NCBI RefSeq assembly: GCF_009600885.1 | Contig: NZ_VCLA01000197.1 | Location: 63,921-127,920 of the forward strand | Direction of reading: 5' to 3' | Source of the DNA: Streptomyces jumonjinensis | Lineage (GTDB): Bacteria; Actinomycetota; Actinomycetes; Streptomycetales; Streptomycetaceae | Length of the DNA: 64,000 nucleotides | Shown here: positions 17,814 to 26,525 of the stretch, in pieces | Numbering within the stretch: the first letter of the stretch is position 1 | How the letters are laid out: every line of letters starts with the position of its first letter | The notes under the pieces: generated by a model | Told to the model about the DNA's origin: nothing | Databases searched by the model: none | The model's input: only the letters and a program-made list of their open reading frames with translations | Position numbers and translations under genes: made by a program

Positions 17814-18503
17814 TCAGCGCAGCTCGGCCGGCTTGGTGCGGTCCCGGTCGACCTTGACCTCGCGCACCAGCTCACCCCAGACGATATAGCGGTAGTTGGA
17901 GGTGAAGACCGGGGTACAGGTCGTCAGCGTGATGTAGCGGCCCGCCTCGGTCTTCCCCGACTGCTCGGGGACCGGCTTCAACACGTTCACGTTGTACTTC
18001 GACGTCTCCGGAAGGGTCTCGTAGACCTTGTAGACGTACCAGGTGTCCCGCGTCTCGAAGACGATCGGGTCACCCTCCTTTATCTTGTGGATGTTGTGGA
18101 ACTTCGCGCCATGGCCGTCGCGGTGCGCCGCCAGGGTGAAATTGCCCTTCGCGTTCCACGGGAGCGCGGACTTGATCGGCTTGGTGTAGTACCCGGCGAT
18201 GCCGTCGTTGAGGTCCTTGGGCTCGGTGCCCTTCTTCACCAGCACCTCGTCATCGCCCATGGCGGGCACATGGAGGAAGCCGATGCCGTCCTTGGTGTCG
18301 AGCGCCCCGGGGCCGCCCGCGCCGCCCTCCGCCCAGCCGTCGCGCATCCGCTCGCTCTGGCGGGACGCCTCGCGGTCCGCGAGGACATTCGTCCACCAGA
18401 GCGAGTAGACGACGAAGAGTCCCAGCAGAACGCCCGCGGTGATCAGCAGTTCGCCGAAGACACTGATGACACCGGCGATCCGGCTGCGCGCACGTGACGA
18501 CAC
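17814..18503 (-). CDS. Class E sortase
   Basis: 229 residues with an N-terminal signal-anchor helix (FGELLITAGVLLGLFVVYSLWW) and a sortase beta-barrel. The catalytic His lies in LAAHRDGHG, the catalytic Cys in ITLTTCTPVF, and the Arg in SNYRYIVWGEL. Class E sortases of Streptomyces anchor LAXTG proteins, including chaplins, to the wall. It is the last of three sortases on this strand and begins with GTG. Substrates are not encoded nearby. Confidence 0.9.
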   Translation of the reverse strand: MSSRARSRIAGVISVFGELLITAGVLLGLFVVYSLWWTNVLADREASRQSERMRDGWAEGGAGGPGALDTKDGIGFLHVPAMGDDEVLVKKGTEPKDLNDGIAGYYTKPIKSALPWNAKGNFTLAAHRDGHGAKFHNIHKIKEGDPIVFETRDTWYVYKVYETLPETSKYNVNVLKPVPEQSGKTEAGRYITLTTCTPVFTSNYRYIVWGELVREVKVDRDRTKPAELR

Positions 18504-18566
18504 TGCATCTCTTCCCGTCTGGACTCATGGCTCCGAGGCTCCCTGGCCGCGGGGCGATCCGCCGTC

Positions 18567-19619
18567 CTAGCCTACGAGCGCGTCCGGTCTGCCCTTGCTG
18601 CGCGGCCGTTCCTCGACCATCTTGCCCCACACGATCATCCGGTAGGTACTCGTGAACTCGGGGGTGCAGGTGGTGAGGGTGATGTACCGGCCGGGCCCGG
18701 TGAAGCCGGAGCCGGGCGGGACCGGACCGATCACCTGGACGTTGGACGGCGAGGTCTGGGGCAGGATGCTCGCCATTTCATAGGTGTAGTACGCGTTCTG
18801 AGTCTCGACCACGATCGGGTCGCCCGGCTTGAGGCGGTTGATGTACCGGAACGGCTCGCCATGGGTGTTGCGATGGCCCGCGACGGCGAAATTGCCCGGC
18901 TTGTCGGACGGCAGCGCGGTCTTGAGCTTGCCCTCGCTGTAGTGGCCGACCATGCCCCGGTCGAGGACCTTCTCCTTGTCGATGCTCGCGGCGACCGGGA
19001 CGACCACATCGAGCTTGGGGATGTGCATGATGGCGAAGCCCTGCCCCGGCTCGAACGTGCCCGGCTCACGGCCCTTCGCCCAGGCTTCCTGGATCTTGTC
19101 GGTCTCCCGGTCGACCTCCTGCCCGGCCCGGACATTGGTCCACCAGAGCTGGTAGGTCACGAAGAGCAGCATCAGCACGCCGAAGGTGATGAACAGTTCG
19201 CCCAGGGCACGGCTGGCGATCACGGCCGGGCTGTCCTTGGCGGCCTTGGCGGCGCGTCGGGCCTCCACCCTGGTCAGCGGCCTGCCGGGGGCGCCGGGGT
19301 CCCGGGAGGGGGCGGCGGGCGGCGGCGCGGAACGGGAGCGCTGACGGCCCCGGCCCTTGGCGGCTCTTCGCCGCTCGGCCCGGCCGGGCCCGCTGAGCCC
19401 CTGTGGCCCTGGTGCCGACTGTGGTCCATGCGTCGGCTGCGGTCCATGCGTCGGCTGCGGTCCATGCGTCGGCTGCGGCCCCCGGGGAGGCTGCGGATTC
19501 CAGCCCGTGGCGCCGTACGCCCCCGAGTGCCCCGGTCCCCCCGGTTCGCTCCCCGGGTACGTCCACGGGCCGCCGGCGGAGGCGTCCCCGGGGGACGGCC
19601 CGGGACCGGAGCCGGTCAT
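18567..19619 (-). CDS. Class E sortase with a long Pro/Gly-rich cytoplasmic N-terminus
   Basis: 350 residues from the ATG at 19619. The first ~140 residues are low-complexity Pro/Gly/Gln/His with an internal repeat, followed by a transmembrane segment (ALGELFITFGVLMLLFVTYQLWW) and the sortase domain: AGHRNTHGEPF (His), ITLTTCTPEF (Cys), STYRMIVWG (Arg). The N-terminal extension is cytoplasmic by topology. It lies 33 bp before the pabA stop, in the same transcription direction as the other two sortases. Confidence 0.9.
   Translation of the reverse strand: MTGSGPGPSPGDASAGGPWTYPGSEPGGPGHSGAYGATGWNPQPPRGPQPTHGPQPTHGPQPTHGPQSAPGPQGLSGPGRAERRRAAKGRGRQRSRSAPPPAAPSRDPGAPGRPLTRVEARRAAKAAKDSPAVIASRALGELFITFGVLMLLFVTYQLWWTNVRAGQEVDRETDKIQEAWAKGREPGTFEPGQGFAIMHIPKLDVVVPVAASIDKEKVLDRGMVGHYSEGKLKTALPSDKPGNFAVAGHRNTHGEPFRYINRLKPGDPIVVETQNAYYTYEMASILPQTSPSNVQVIGPVPPGSGFTGPGRYITLTTCTPEFTSTYRMIVWGKMVEERPRSKGRPDALVG
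19425..19482 (-). repeat. Three 18-bp direct repeats inside the sortase gene
   Basis: Three near-identical 18-bp units (GGTCCATGCGTCGGCTGC on the plus strand) encode PTHGPQ repeated in the disordered N-terminus of the sortase. The units keep the frame, so copy number can vary without harming the enzyme. Confidence 0.8.
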
Positions 19620-19651
19620 CGGGTCGCGCTCCTCGCCAGGACGCCCGGCTC

Positions 19652-20314
19652 TCACGCCAGAGCCTTGCCCACAGCCTTGCCCGCAGTTTTGCCGACCACC
19701 GGGGCCAGACCCTCCGAACGCTCGACCGCGCCGGTGTCGCCGCACTGCTCCAGCCAGTTGGCGAGCATCAGATGCCCGTACTCGGTGAGCACCGACTCGG
19801 GGTGGAACTGCACCCCCTCGACGGCCAGCTCACGGTGGCGCAGCCCCATGATGATGCCGTCCGCCGTACGGGCCGTCACCTCCAGCTCCGCGGGCAGCGC
19901 GGCCGGCTCCGCGGCCAGCGAGTGGTAGCGGGTCGCGGTGAACGGCGAGGGCAGCCGGGCGAAGACGCCCTTGCCCCCATGGCTGACCAGCGATGTCTTG
20001 CCGTGCAGCAGTTCGGGGGCGCGGTCCACGACACCGCCGTACGCCACCGCCATCGACTGCATCCCGAGGCAGACCCCGAAGACGGGAACCCCGGTGGCCG
20101 CGCAGTGACGCACCATCTCGACGCAGACGCCGGCCTGCTCGGGCGTGCCCGGCCCGGGGGAGAGCAGTACGCCGTCGAAGCCGTCCTGGGCGTGGGAGAG
20201 GGCGACCTCGTCGTTCCGTACGACCTCGCACTCCGCGCCGAGCTGATACAGGTACTGGACCAGATTGAAGACAAAGCTGTCGTAGTTGTCGACGACCAGA
20301 ATGCGCGCGCTCAT
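19652..20314 (-). CDS. pabA: Aminodeoxychorismate/anthranilate synthase glutamine amidotransferase component
   Basis: 220 residues, a complete class I glutamine amidotransferase: VDNYDSFVFNLVQYL at the N-terminus, the nucleophile Cys in VFGVCLGMQ, and the His-Glu of the triad in VQFHPESV. It supplies ammonia from glutamine to a chorismate-binding partner for p-aminobenzoate (folate) or anthranilate (tryptophan). No component I gene is nearby. It overlaps the upstream small membrane gene by 4 nt (ATGA), so they are translationally coupled. Confidence 0.92.
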   Translation of the reverse strand: MSARILVVDNYDSFVFNLVQYLYQLGAECEVVRNDEVALSHAQDGFDGVLLSPGPGTPEQAGVCVEMVRHCAATGVPVFGVCLGMQSMAVAYGGVVDRAPELLHGKTSLVSHGGKGVFARLPSPFTATRYHSLAAEPAALPAELEVTARTADGIIMGLRHRELAVEGVQFHPESVLTEYGHLMLANWLEQCGDTGAVERSEGLAPVVGKTAGKAVGKALA

Positions 20315-20514
20315 CGGGCTGCTCCCTCTTCCCTGCCGGCGCCCGCTCCGGCGCTCGCTCCATCGACGGTGACGTCACCGAACGGAAGCAGCGGCTCCGC
20401 CCAGGGGAAGACGTACTGGAACAGCACGTAGACGACGGCGAGGATCAGCACGAGCGAGATGACCGCCCGCACCCATGCGTTCCCCGGCAGACGCCGCCAG
20501 ATCCAGCCGTACAT
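20311..20514 (-). CDS. Small single-pass membrane protein
   Basis: 67 residues with one clear transmembrane helix (AVISLVLILAVVYVLFQYVFPW) between a basic Trp/Arg-rich start and an acidic-Gly/Ala tail. It is coupled to pabA by an ATGA overlap and follows a sortase, as in other Streptomyces. No function known. Coupling with pabA may be positional only. Confidence 0.75.
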   Translation of the reverse strand: MYGWIWRRLPGNAWVRAVISLVLILAVVYVLFQYVFPWAEPLLPFGDVTVDGASAGAGAGREEGAAR

Positions 20515-20571
20515 TGCCGTCCCTTTCCGTTCGTGACCGCTCCAGACTAAAGGTCGCGGCGGGCCCGCGGG

Positions 20572-21411
20572 TCAGCTGCGCAAAGCCGGCGGCTTGCCGT
20601 CCGTCACCGGGCGGGTGGCTTCCAGACGCGCCCAGACGATCAGACGGTGGCTGCTGCCCCACTCCGGCTCGCAGGTGGTCAGGGTCAGATACCGGCCGGG
20701 AACGCGGAACCCGGACTTCTCCGGTACGGGGTCGATCACCCCGATGTCGGTGGGTACGGTCCGGTAGGCCCTCCGGTCGACGCGGTAGGTGAACCAGCTC
20801 GCGCCGTCGGTGAGGACGACGGCGTCCCCGGGGCGGAGCAGCGGAACGTCCTTGAAGGGGTCGCCGTAGGTGCGGCGGTGTCCGGCGACCGCGAAGTTGC
20901 CCCGGCCGCCGAGCGCGGCGGTGCCCGGGTAGTGGCCGAGGCCCTTCTTGAGCGTGTTCACCCCGGTGCCTTCGAGGACGGGCCAGTCCCAGGCGCGGCC
21001 GAAGCGGGGGACGTACATGACGGCGAAGGGCTTTCCGTCGCGGTACGCGGGGGGTCGCGCGGCCGGCGCCGTGCTCCTGGCGGGCCGTCGCGCGGGCTCC
21101 GTCCCGGCGGAGGCGGCCGGCGCGGACCGCGTCGTCGGCGCCGTCGGCGCACCGCGCGTGGCCTGGGGTGCCTGGGATTTCTGGGGTTCCTGGGTAGCGT
21201 CCGGCGGGGCGGCGGACGCCGTCGCCCCCGGGGCCGGAAGCTCGATCCGGCCCCTGGACCACTGGTCCTGGAGCCGGTGGATCTCCCCGTCGGAGGCGTC
21301 GGCCGCCTTGACCCCGGTCCAGTACAGGACGTACACGACGAAGAGCACGATCACGGCGCCGACGGTGATGCAGAGTTCGCTGAAGGTCCTGATGACGAGC
21401 CGTACCGGCAT
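20572..21411 (-). CDS. Class E sortase
   Basis: 279 residues: N-terminal transmembrane helix (FSELCITVGAVIVLFVVYVLYW), an Ala/Pro/Thr-rich linker of about 75 residues, then the sortase core with AGHRRTYGDPF (His), LTLTTCEPEW (Cys) and SSHRLIVWARL (Arg). The Glu after Cys and the Trp/Ser-rich loop differ from the two other sortases, so substrate preference may differ. It is transcribed toward the small membrane gene and pabA. Confidence 0.9.
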   Translation of the reverse strand: MPVRLVIRTFSELCITVGAVIVLFVVYVLYWTGVKAADASDGEIHRLQDQWSRGRIELPAPGATASAAPPDATQEPQKSQAPQATRGAPTAPTTRSAPAASAGTEPARRPARSTAPAARPPAYRDGKPFAVMYVPRFGRAWDWPVLEGTGVNTLKKGLGHYPGTAALGGRGNFAVAGHRRTYGDPFKDVPLLRPGDAVVLTDGASWFTYRVDRRAYRTVPTDIGVIDPVPEKSGFRVPGRYLTLTTCEPEWGSSHRLIVWARLEATRPVTDGKPPALRS

Positions 21412-21435
21412 CGAATCGCCCCCCGGCCTCAGGCG

Positions 21436-22164
21436 TTACCCCGCGGGCTTCGCGTAGTGGAGATCCACTGTGCCCGAGTAACCGGGAAGAGTCACCGCAT
21501 CGTGCTCATCGACTTTCCAGCCGAGCCCGTACGCCTTCACATACAGCTGATAGTTCTGGAGCGAGGGTGACGCGTCGAGCGCCTCCTCCAGCCGGTCCCG
21601 GTCGCCCACGGCAGTGATCTTGTACGGCGGAGAGTAGACGCGCCCCTGGAGGATGAGGGTGTTGCCGACGCACCGCACCGCGCTGGTGGAGATCAGCCGC
21701 TGGTCCATCACCCGGATGCCCTCGGCCCCGCCCGCCCACAGGGCGTTGACCACGGCCTGGAGATCCTGCTGGTGGATCACCAGGTCATTGGCCTGGGGCT
21801 CGGGGTAGCCGGGGGCGGCCTGGACCCCCTGCGGGGCGTCGTCGAGGGTGACGGTGAGCGCCTGGCCGCTGACCTTCCGGGTCCCCGCGGCAGCCGCCAG
21901 CGCGCCGAAGCGCTCGTCCTCGGCCCTGGTGGAGCCGTCGTCGCGGTCGGCGAGGGCGTCGACATCCCCGCGCAGTGACGCGGTGGACTCGTCGAGCCCG
22001 CCGTTCTTGGCATTGCGCTGCTGGATCAGGTCGGAGAGCTTCAGCAGGGAGTCGTCGGTGCGGAGGTCCGTGCCCTTCGCGGTGTTGAAGCTGGTGACGA
22101 AGATCAGCCCGGCGAGGGCGAAGACGGCAGCCGTCAGCACCCGGCCAGTTCTCTTTTTCAGCAT
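21436..22164 (-). CDS. DUF881 family protein
   Basis: 242 residues from the ATG at 22164; an upstream TTG at 22203 in the same frame is possible. One N-terminal transmembrane helix (GRVLTAAVFALAGLIFVTSF), a short coiled-coil-like stretch (LLKLSDLIQQRNAKNGGLDE), and the DUF881 domain (ANDLVIHQQDLQAVVNALWAGGAEGIRVMDQRL, VGNTLILQGRVYSPPYKITAVGD). DUF881 proteins recur next to division genes such as crgA in actinobacteria; role unknown. It is divergent from crgA. Confidence 0.85.
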   Translation of the reverse strand: MLKKRTGRVLTAAVFALAGLIFVTSFNTAKGTDLRTDDSLLKLSDLIQQRNAKNGGLDESTASLRGDVDALADRDDGSTRAEDERFGALAAAAGTRKVSGQALTVTLDDAPQGVQAAPGYPEPQANDLVIHQQDLQAVVNALWAGGAEGIRVMDQRLISTSAVRCVGNTLILQGRVYSPPYKITAVGDRDRLEEALDASPSLQNYQLYVKAYGLGWKVDEHDAVTLPGYSGTVDLHYAKPAG

Positions 22165-22343
22165 GTGAACCGGCCCTGGCCTGGAGTTGGCGGAATTACT
22201 CAACGTACCCTTATCTCCTCAGGCGCCGCGGAAGCACTACGCTAACGGACGCCCGGGGGAGGCAGTGGTCCCCGTCGCTCCAGCCCCGGACGCCAGCCAA
22301 GTTCCCTGCGCGGTCACGCAGCGCATCGACAGGAGAGTCCCTC

Positions 22344-22601
22344 GTGCCGAAGTCACGTATCCGCAAGAAGGCCGACTTCACGCCGCCGGCGGCGTCCAAG
22401 CAGGCGACCAGCATCAAGCTGACCAATCGCAGCTGGGTAGCGCCGGTCATGCTCGCGCTGTTCCTGATCGGACTGGCCTGGATCGTCCTCTTCTACGTCA
22501 CCGAGGGGTCACTGCCCCTCGAATCGATGGGGGACTGGAACATCGTCGTGGGCTTCGGCTTCATCGCCGCGGGCTTCGGCGTCTCCACCCAGTGGAAGTA
22601 G
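22344..22601 (+). CDS. crgA: Cell division protein CrgA
   Basis: 85 residues, full length. A basic N-terminus (VPKSRIRKKADFTPP) precedes two transmembrane helices (WVAPVMLALFLIGLAWIVLFYV and WNIVVGFGFIAAGFGVSTQW). CrgA inhibits and times FtsZ-ring function during Streptomyces sporulation septation and recruits PBPs in mycobacteria. The GTG start has AGGAGAG 6 bp upstream. Confidence 0.96.
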   Translation: MPKSRIRKKADFTPPAASKQATSIKLTNRSWVAPVMLALFLIGLAWIVLFYVTEGSLPLESMGDWNIVVGFGFIAAGFGVSTQWK

Positions 22602-22616
22602 CCGGCCGGTAAGCGA

Positions 22617-22641
22617 ACTCCGGAGACTGACTCTCCGGAGT
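22617..22641 (+). terminator. Intrinsic terminator of crgA
   Basis: A perfect 10-bp inverted repeat (ACTCCGGAGA and TCTCCGGAGT) with a 5-nt loop begins 16 bp after the crgA stop. Confidence 0.75.
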
Positions 22642-22675
22642 CCTCCGGCTGCCGTGCGTCAGCCCATACCCCATG

Positions 22676-22875
22676 TTATCCACAGCGTTGTCCACAGTGG
22701 GGAAAAGGTCAGACGATCTGTGGATAACCTTCAATGTGTTGACGCCGGTGTGACTGCGTCACCCATCTCGGTGACATGCCGTGTCCCTTGTCCCCACAGG
22801 GAAAACCCCCTGCGGCGACAGGGGGCGCGCGCCTTCCGCACGGCCTGTGCGGGAGCTGCCGCTCGCTGTGGACAA
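22676..22875. promoter_or_regulatory. Cluster of four perfect DnaA boxes
   Basis: TTATCCACA at 22676-22684, TTGTCCACA at 22688-22696, and on the minus strand TTATCCACA at 22719-22727 and TTGTCCACA at 22867-22875. All match the strict Streptomyces DnaA-box consensus. The first two are separated by 3 bp. The 417-bp gap between crgA and the rhomboid gene holds no gene. It may titrate DnaA or couple crgA or rhomboid expression to it; oriC itself is expected further right near dnaA. Confidence 0.75.
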
Positions 22876-23017
22876 CCATGGGGAAAGCCGCAGCTCAGCC
22901 GCTGATCGGGGCCTTCGCGCACCGCGGGTGCCGGGGGGCGCGAAGCTCCCCGGCGGCTGGCTCCCCAGCGGCCGATTCCCCGGCGGCTCAGGTCAGGGCG
23001 GCTCGGATCAGAGCGGC

Positions 23018-23926
23018 TCAGGTCAGGGCCGCGGTTCTGACCGCCACCGTCACGACGATGGCCAGCAGCACCGCCGCGCTGACCGCGATCTGAACCGGCA
23101 GCCGGCGCTCACGCGGTGCGTACACCATCCCGAGGGTGAGCAGAACGCCCGTCACCAGACCGCCGATATGCCCCTCCCAGGAGATGCCCGGGCGGGCGAA
23201 GGTGAGCACCAGGCTGATCGCCAGGATGATCGCGACCGGGCGCATATCGAGGTTCGAGCGCCGGGCGAGGACCACGAAGGCCCCCATCAGACCGAAGATC
23301 GCCCCCGAAGCCCCGAGCGAGGGCTGGTTCGGCGCGGCGAGCAGATACGCCAGCGCGCTGCCGCCGAGGCCGGAGAGCAGATAGAGGGCGATGAAGCGGC
23401 TGCGGCCGAGCGCCGGCTCCACGATTCTGCCGAGGAACCAGAGCCCGAGCAGATTGAAGAGGATGTGCGGCAGCTCCTCATGCAGGAAGACCGCGGTGAT
23501 CAGCCGGTACCACTGGCCGTCGGCGACCCCGACGACCTCGAACCCCAGCTGGGGATTGCGCGCGAGTCCGATCAGCTCGATCTGGGCGACGAAGCGCTCG
23601 CCGAGCACCAGCACCAGGGCGAACACCGCGATATTGATCCCGATGAGCACCTTGGTGACCAGAAAGGCGTCGTCGGCGATGGTGCCGCCCGCGATGGTGC
23701 GCGGCCGGTTGGCGCCCGGCGCGTGCCCGGTGCCGGAGCCGTCCCGTACGCACTCCGGGCACTGGAAGCCGACCGAGGCGCTGACCATGCACTCCGGACA
23801 GATGGGCCGCTCGCAGCGGGTGCAGCTGATGCCCGTCTCCCGGCCCGGATGCCGGTAGCAGCTGGGCAGTCCGGGCGCACCCGGTGACCCCTGCGGCTCC
23901 TGCGGACTGCCTGGCGCCTGGTCCAT
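23018..23926 (-). CDS. Rhomboid-family intramembrane serine protease with N-terminal zinc-ribbon
   Basis: 302 residues. The first 65 carry Cys/His pairs (CYRHPGRETGISCTRC, PICPECMV, FQCPECV) expected to bind zinc. Six or seven transmembrane helices follow, with the catalytic Ser in GASGAIFGLMGAF and His in EGHIGGLVTGVLL. Rhomboids cut single-pass membrane proteins within the bilayer. The position between crgA and cyclophilin is conserved in Streptomyces. Substrate unknown. Confidence 0.92.
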   Translation of the reverse strand: MDQAPGSPQEPQGSPGAPGLPSCYRHPGRETGISCTRCERPICPECMVSASVGFQCPECVRDGSGTGHAPGANRPRTIAGGTIADDAFLVTKVLIGINIAVFALVLVLGERFVAQIELIGLARNPQLGFEVVGVADGQWYRLITAVFLHEELPHILFNLLGLWFLGRIVEPALGRSRFIALYLLSGLGGSALAYLLAAPNQPSLGASGAIFGLMGAFVVLARRSNLDMRPVAIILAISLVLTFARPGISWEGHIGGLVTGVLLTLGMVYAPRERRLPVQIAVSAAVLLAIVVTVAVRTAALT

Positions 23927-23957
23927 GAGATCCCTCGATCCTCCCGAAGCAACACTC

Positions 23958-23989
23958 CGCCCCGTCCATCCAGACGGATGGACGGGGCG
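23958..23989 (-). terminator. Intrinsic terminator of the cyclophilin gene
   Basis: A perfect 14-bp inverted repeat (CGCCCCGTCCATCC) with a 4-nt AGAC loop lies between the cyclophilin stop and the rhomboid start on the minus strand. Confidence 0.8.
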
Positions 23990-24049
23990 CGTTTGTTCCC
24001 CGATGGCCGCTGCCCGCCCGTGGGCGGGCGGTTTCGGCCGGTCCGGTTG

Positions 24050-24583
24050 TCAGCCCTCGCGGGACTCGATCACCACGGACTCGATGACGACATCCTGAAC
24101 GGGACGGTCGGTGCGCGGGTTGGTCTGGGCAGCCGCGATGGCGTCCACGACCTTCTTGCCCGCGTCGGTGGTGACCTCGCCGAAGATGGTGTGCTTGCCG
24201 GTCAGCCAGGCGGTGGGCGACACGGTGATGAAGAACTGCGAGCCGTTGGTGCCCGGGCCCGCGTTGGCCATGGCCAGCAGATACGGCTTGCTGAACGCCA
24301 GCTCGGGGTGGAACTCGTCGGCGAACTCGTAACCCGGGCCGCCGGTGCCGTTGCCCAGCGGGTCACCGCCCTGGATCATGAAACCGCTGATCACCCGGTG
24401 GAAGACCGTTCCGTCGTACAGCCGGTCGGTGGACCGCTTACCGGTCGCGGGGTTGGTCCACTCGCGCTCGCCCTGGGCCAGCTCGACGAAGTTCTTGACC
24501 GTCTTGGGCGCGTGGTTCGGCAGCAGCCGGATCTCGATGTCGCCTTGGTTGGTCTTCAGGGTGGCGTAAAGCTGCTCGGCCAC
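24050..24583 (-). CDS. Peptidyl-prolyl cis-trans isomerase, cyclophilin type
   Basis: 177 residues from the GTG at 24583, preceded by an AGG-rich ribosome site; upstream in-frame codons lack one. All cyclophilin landmarks are present: FHRVISGFMIQGGDP with the catalytic Arg, MANAGPGTNGSQFFIT, and WLTGKHTIFGEV. No signal peptide, so it is a cytosolic folding catalyst. It is monocistronic with its own terminator. Confidence 0.95.
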   Translation of the reverse strand: MAEQLYATLKTNQGDIEIRLLPNHAPKTVKNFVELAQGEREWTNPATGKRSTDRLYDGTVFHRVISGFMIQGGDPLGNGTGGPGYEFADEFHPELAFSKPYLLAMANAGPGTNGSQFFITVSPTAWLTGKHTIFGEVTTDAGKKVVDAIAAAQTNPRTDRPVQDVVIESVVIESREG

Positions 24584-24910
24584 GATCCTGCCTTTCCGTG
24601 AGACTTCTCTGGGACGTATGTGAACGTCACGATCCTCGCACGGAAGGGCAGCGCACACAGAAAAGCCTCCGCACCGGACCGTGCGAAGGCGCGCTGAAGC
24701 TCCAGTCGTGGCATGGTCGACCAGAGGGCTCCCTATATGAACTATTTATCCGCCATGACCCGGATGCCCGTTACGCATGCCGGGGCAGCGGTCGGCGGGC
24801 ATGATGTGCCAGCAGACGGAAAGGCGAAAGGCACTGAACCGGGAATGCCCGGGGAATGCCCGTCGGGGCGGTGCCCCGCAACCAGAACGCCACCGAGGAG
24901 GAGGATCCCC

Positions 24911-25603
24911 GTGACCCGCATGGACAGCGTGCGCGCCGCGACCGATTCGGCGAAGGAGAGCGTGCTGCACGCCGCGGAAGTGGTGGCGCCATACGCCGGT
25001 ACGGCCCGTGATCAGGCCGCGCGCTACGCCCACGAGACGCGCGTACGGCTCGCGCCGAAGGTCTCCGATGCCGCTCACCGGGCGCGGACCCAGGCCCGTG
25101 TCCAGTACGTCGCCCATGTGGCGCCGCATGTGCCGCCCGCGGTGGACGATGCCGCTCACCGTGCCGCCGTGCAGGCCCGCAGGACCGCTCGGCAGGCGGC
25201 GGACTACACCAGACCACGGGTCGAACACGCGGTCGCCGCCGCTGGGCCCGTACGGGAGGAGGCCGTCGCCCGCTCCGCCGCCGCGCTGGCCGCCCTGCGC
25301 GGACAGGTGACACCGAAGGAGATCCGCAAGCTGGTGCGCAAGCACGAGCGGCGCTCGAAGGCCGGCCGTCTCCTCAAGGGGTTCGCCGTCGTCGGCGTGG
25401 TGGCCGGCGGAGTCTTCGCCCTATGGAAGTGGTGGGACCGGCAGGCCAACCCCGACTGGCTGGTGGAGCCGCCCGCCGCCACCGAGGTCGGCGGCCGGGA
25501 ACGGCTGTCGTCGGTCGACGGCAGTCCCGAGGCGCGGGATACCGGGACACGGGCCGAGCAGACCGGGACGGAGCCGCGGGAGGACCGCGACGACCGGCGC
25601 TGA
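24911..25603 (+). CDS. DUF5324 family protein
   Basis: 230 residues. The GTG start follows GAGGAGGAG at 24895-24903. A long amphipathic, Ala/His/Arg-rich helical N-terminal region (apolipoprotein-like, about 1-140) precedes one transmembrane helix (LLKGFAVVGVVAGGVFALWKWW) and an acidic/polar tail. Repeats such as DAAHRA occur twice in the helical part. It is a Streptomyces-specific family with no known function and is normally found next to the cyclophilin gene, as here. Confidence 0.8.
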   Translation: MTRMDSVRAATDSAKESVLHAAEVVAPYAGTARDQAARYAHETRVRLAPKVSDAAHRARTQARVQYVAHVAPHVPPAVDDAAHRAAVQARRTARQAADYTRPRVEHAVAAAGPVREEAVARSAAALAALRGQVTPKEIRKLVRKHERRSKAGRLLKGFAVVGVVAGGVFALWKWWDRQANPDWLVEPPAATEVGGRERLSSVDGSPEARDTGTRAEQTGTEPREDRDDRR

Positions 25604-25606
25604 CCT

Positions 25607-25672
25607 GTGTGTTGGCCCGTGCGCTGACCTGCGCGTTGACCTGCGCGTTGACCCGTGCGTTGACCCGTGCGG
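25607..25672. repeat. 12-bp tandem repeat between convergent genes
   Basis: About six copies of a GACCTGCGCGTT-type unit (variants GACCCGTGCGTT and GGCCCGTGCGCT) follow the DUF5324 stop and end before the convergent DUF6344 gene. No coding or hairpin potential obvious. Confidence 0.6.
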
Positions 25673-25706
25673 GGAGCGTCCGGGGGACGGAAGTCCTCCT
25701 GGCGCT

Positions 25707-26525
25707 TCATGCCGCCGCCGCCAGCGCCGCACGGTCGGCTGCCGCCTCGGGGGCCTCGGCTCCCCGGGAGCCGAGACAGACGGTGCCGGAGTCCAGGGAC
25801 ACGGGGTCCAGGGCGGGCAGCTTGCGCACGGACGGCGACGCGTTGTGGGCCTCGGCCCTGATGCGCTGCTTGATGGTGGGCGGCAGCGACCGGGTGCCCG
25901 AGCCGGGGGTCCACCGGGTGCTCTGCGCGGGCACCCTCGCCCGTACGGCCCTGAGGGAGCGGTCCGCGCGGCTGTCGCGGCGTACCTGCGCGACGGGCGC
26001 CGTACGGCCGCGGTGACCCGTTCGGCCGGACCGGGCCCCATGGGCCGGCCAGACGCGGTGACCGGACCCGTGACCGGATCCGTGGCCGGACCGGTCGTCC
26101 GGTCTGCCGCCCGACCGGTGACCGCCGCCGCGGCCGACCCGTTGTGCGGACCGGGCTGCGACCCGTTGTGCGGACCGGTGCGCGGACCGGTGTCCGGTTC
26201 CGCGATCGGCTCTCCGGCCGGACCCGCGGTCGCCGGGGCCGGAGCAGGGTCCCAGAGTCCGCTGTCCCGGGAGTCCCGCCGGGACTTCCCTCCTTCCCCC
26301 TCCCTCCTGGGAGCCGGAGCCTCCCGAGCACGCAGGGGACTCGGGGGACGGCAGGGATGCGGATGCGGATGAAGCCAGGGCGGTCGGGCGCTCCGGCGTC
26401 CCCGGGGCGATCCGCAGGGCGGCAGCGGCGGCGCGCGGCAGCCCCATCGAGGTGAACAGCGCGGCGAGAGCGGTGATGAAGGCGGTCCAGAGACTGGTGA
26501 TCGTGACGACCTTGGCGGCAGCCAT
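25707..26525 (-). CDS. DUF6344 family protein
   Basis: 272 residues. The N-terminus (MAAAKVVTITSLWTAFITALAALFTSMGL) is a hydrophobic helix typical of DUF6344, and the C-terminus has a conserved block (PPTIKQRIRAEAHNASPSVRKL, then a single Cys in SGTVCLGSRG). Between them is a long low-complexity Gly/His/Arg/Gln region. It is a Streptomyces-specific family of unknown role. It begins at 26525 with an AGGGG-type site. The central region's length is probably variable. Confidence 0.65.
   Translation of the reverse strand: MAAAKVVTITSLWTAFITALAALFTSMGLPRAAAAALRIAPGTPERPTALASSASASLPSPESPACSGGSGSQEGGGRREVPAGLPGQRTLGPCSGPGDRGSGRRADRGTGHRSAHRSAQRVAARSAQRVGRGGGHRSGGRPDDRSGHGSGHGSGHRVWPAHGARSGRTGHRGRTAPVAQVRRDSRADRSLRAVRARVPAQSTRWTPGSGTRSLPPTIKQRIRAEAHNASPSVRKLPALDPVSLDSGTVCLGSRGAEAPEAAADRAALAAAA

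Noticed and set aside
22788..22799. TTGTCCCCACA as a fifth DnaA box
   Set aside because: It has two extra bases compared with TTGTCCACA, so it is not a box.
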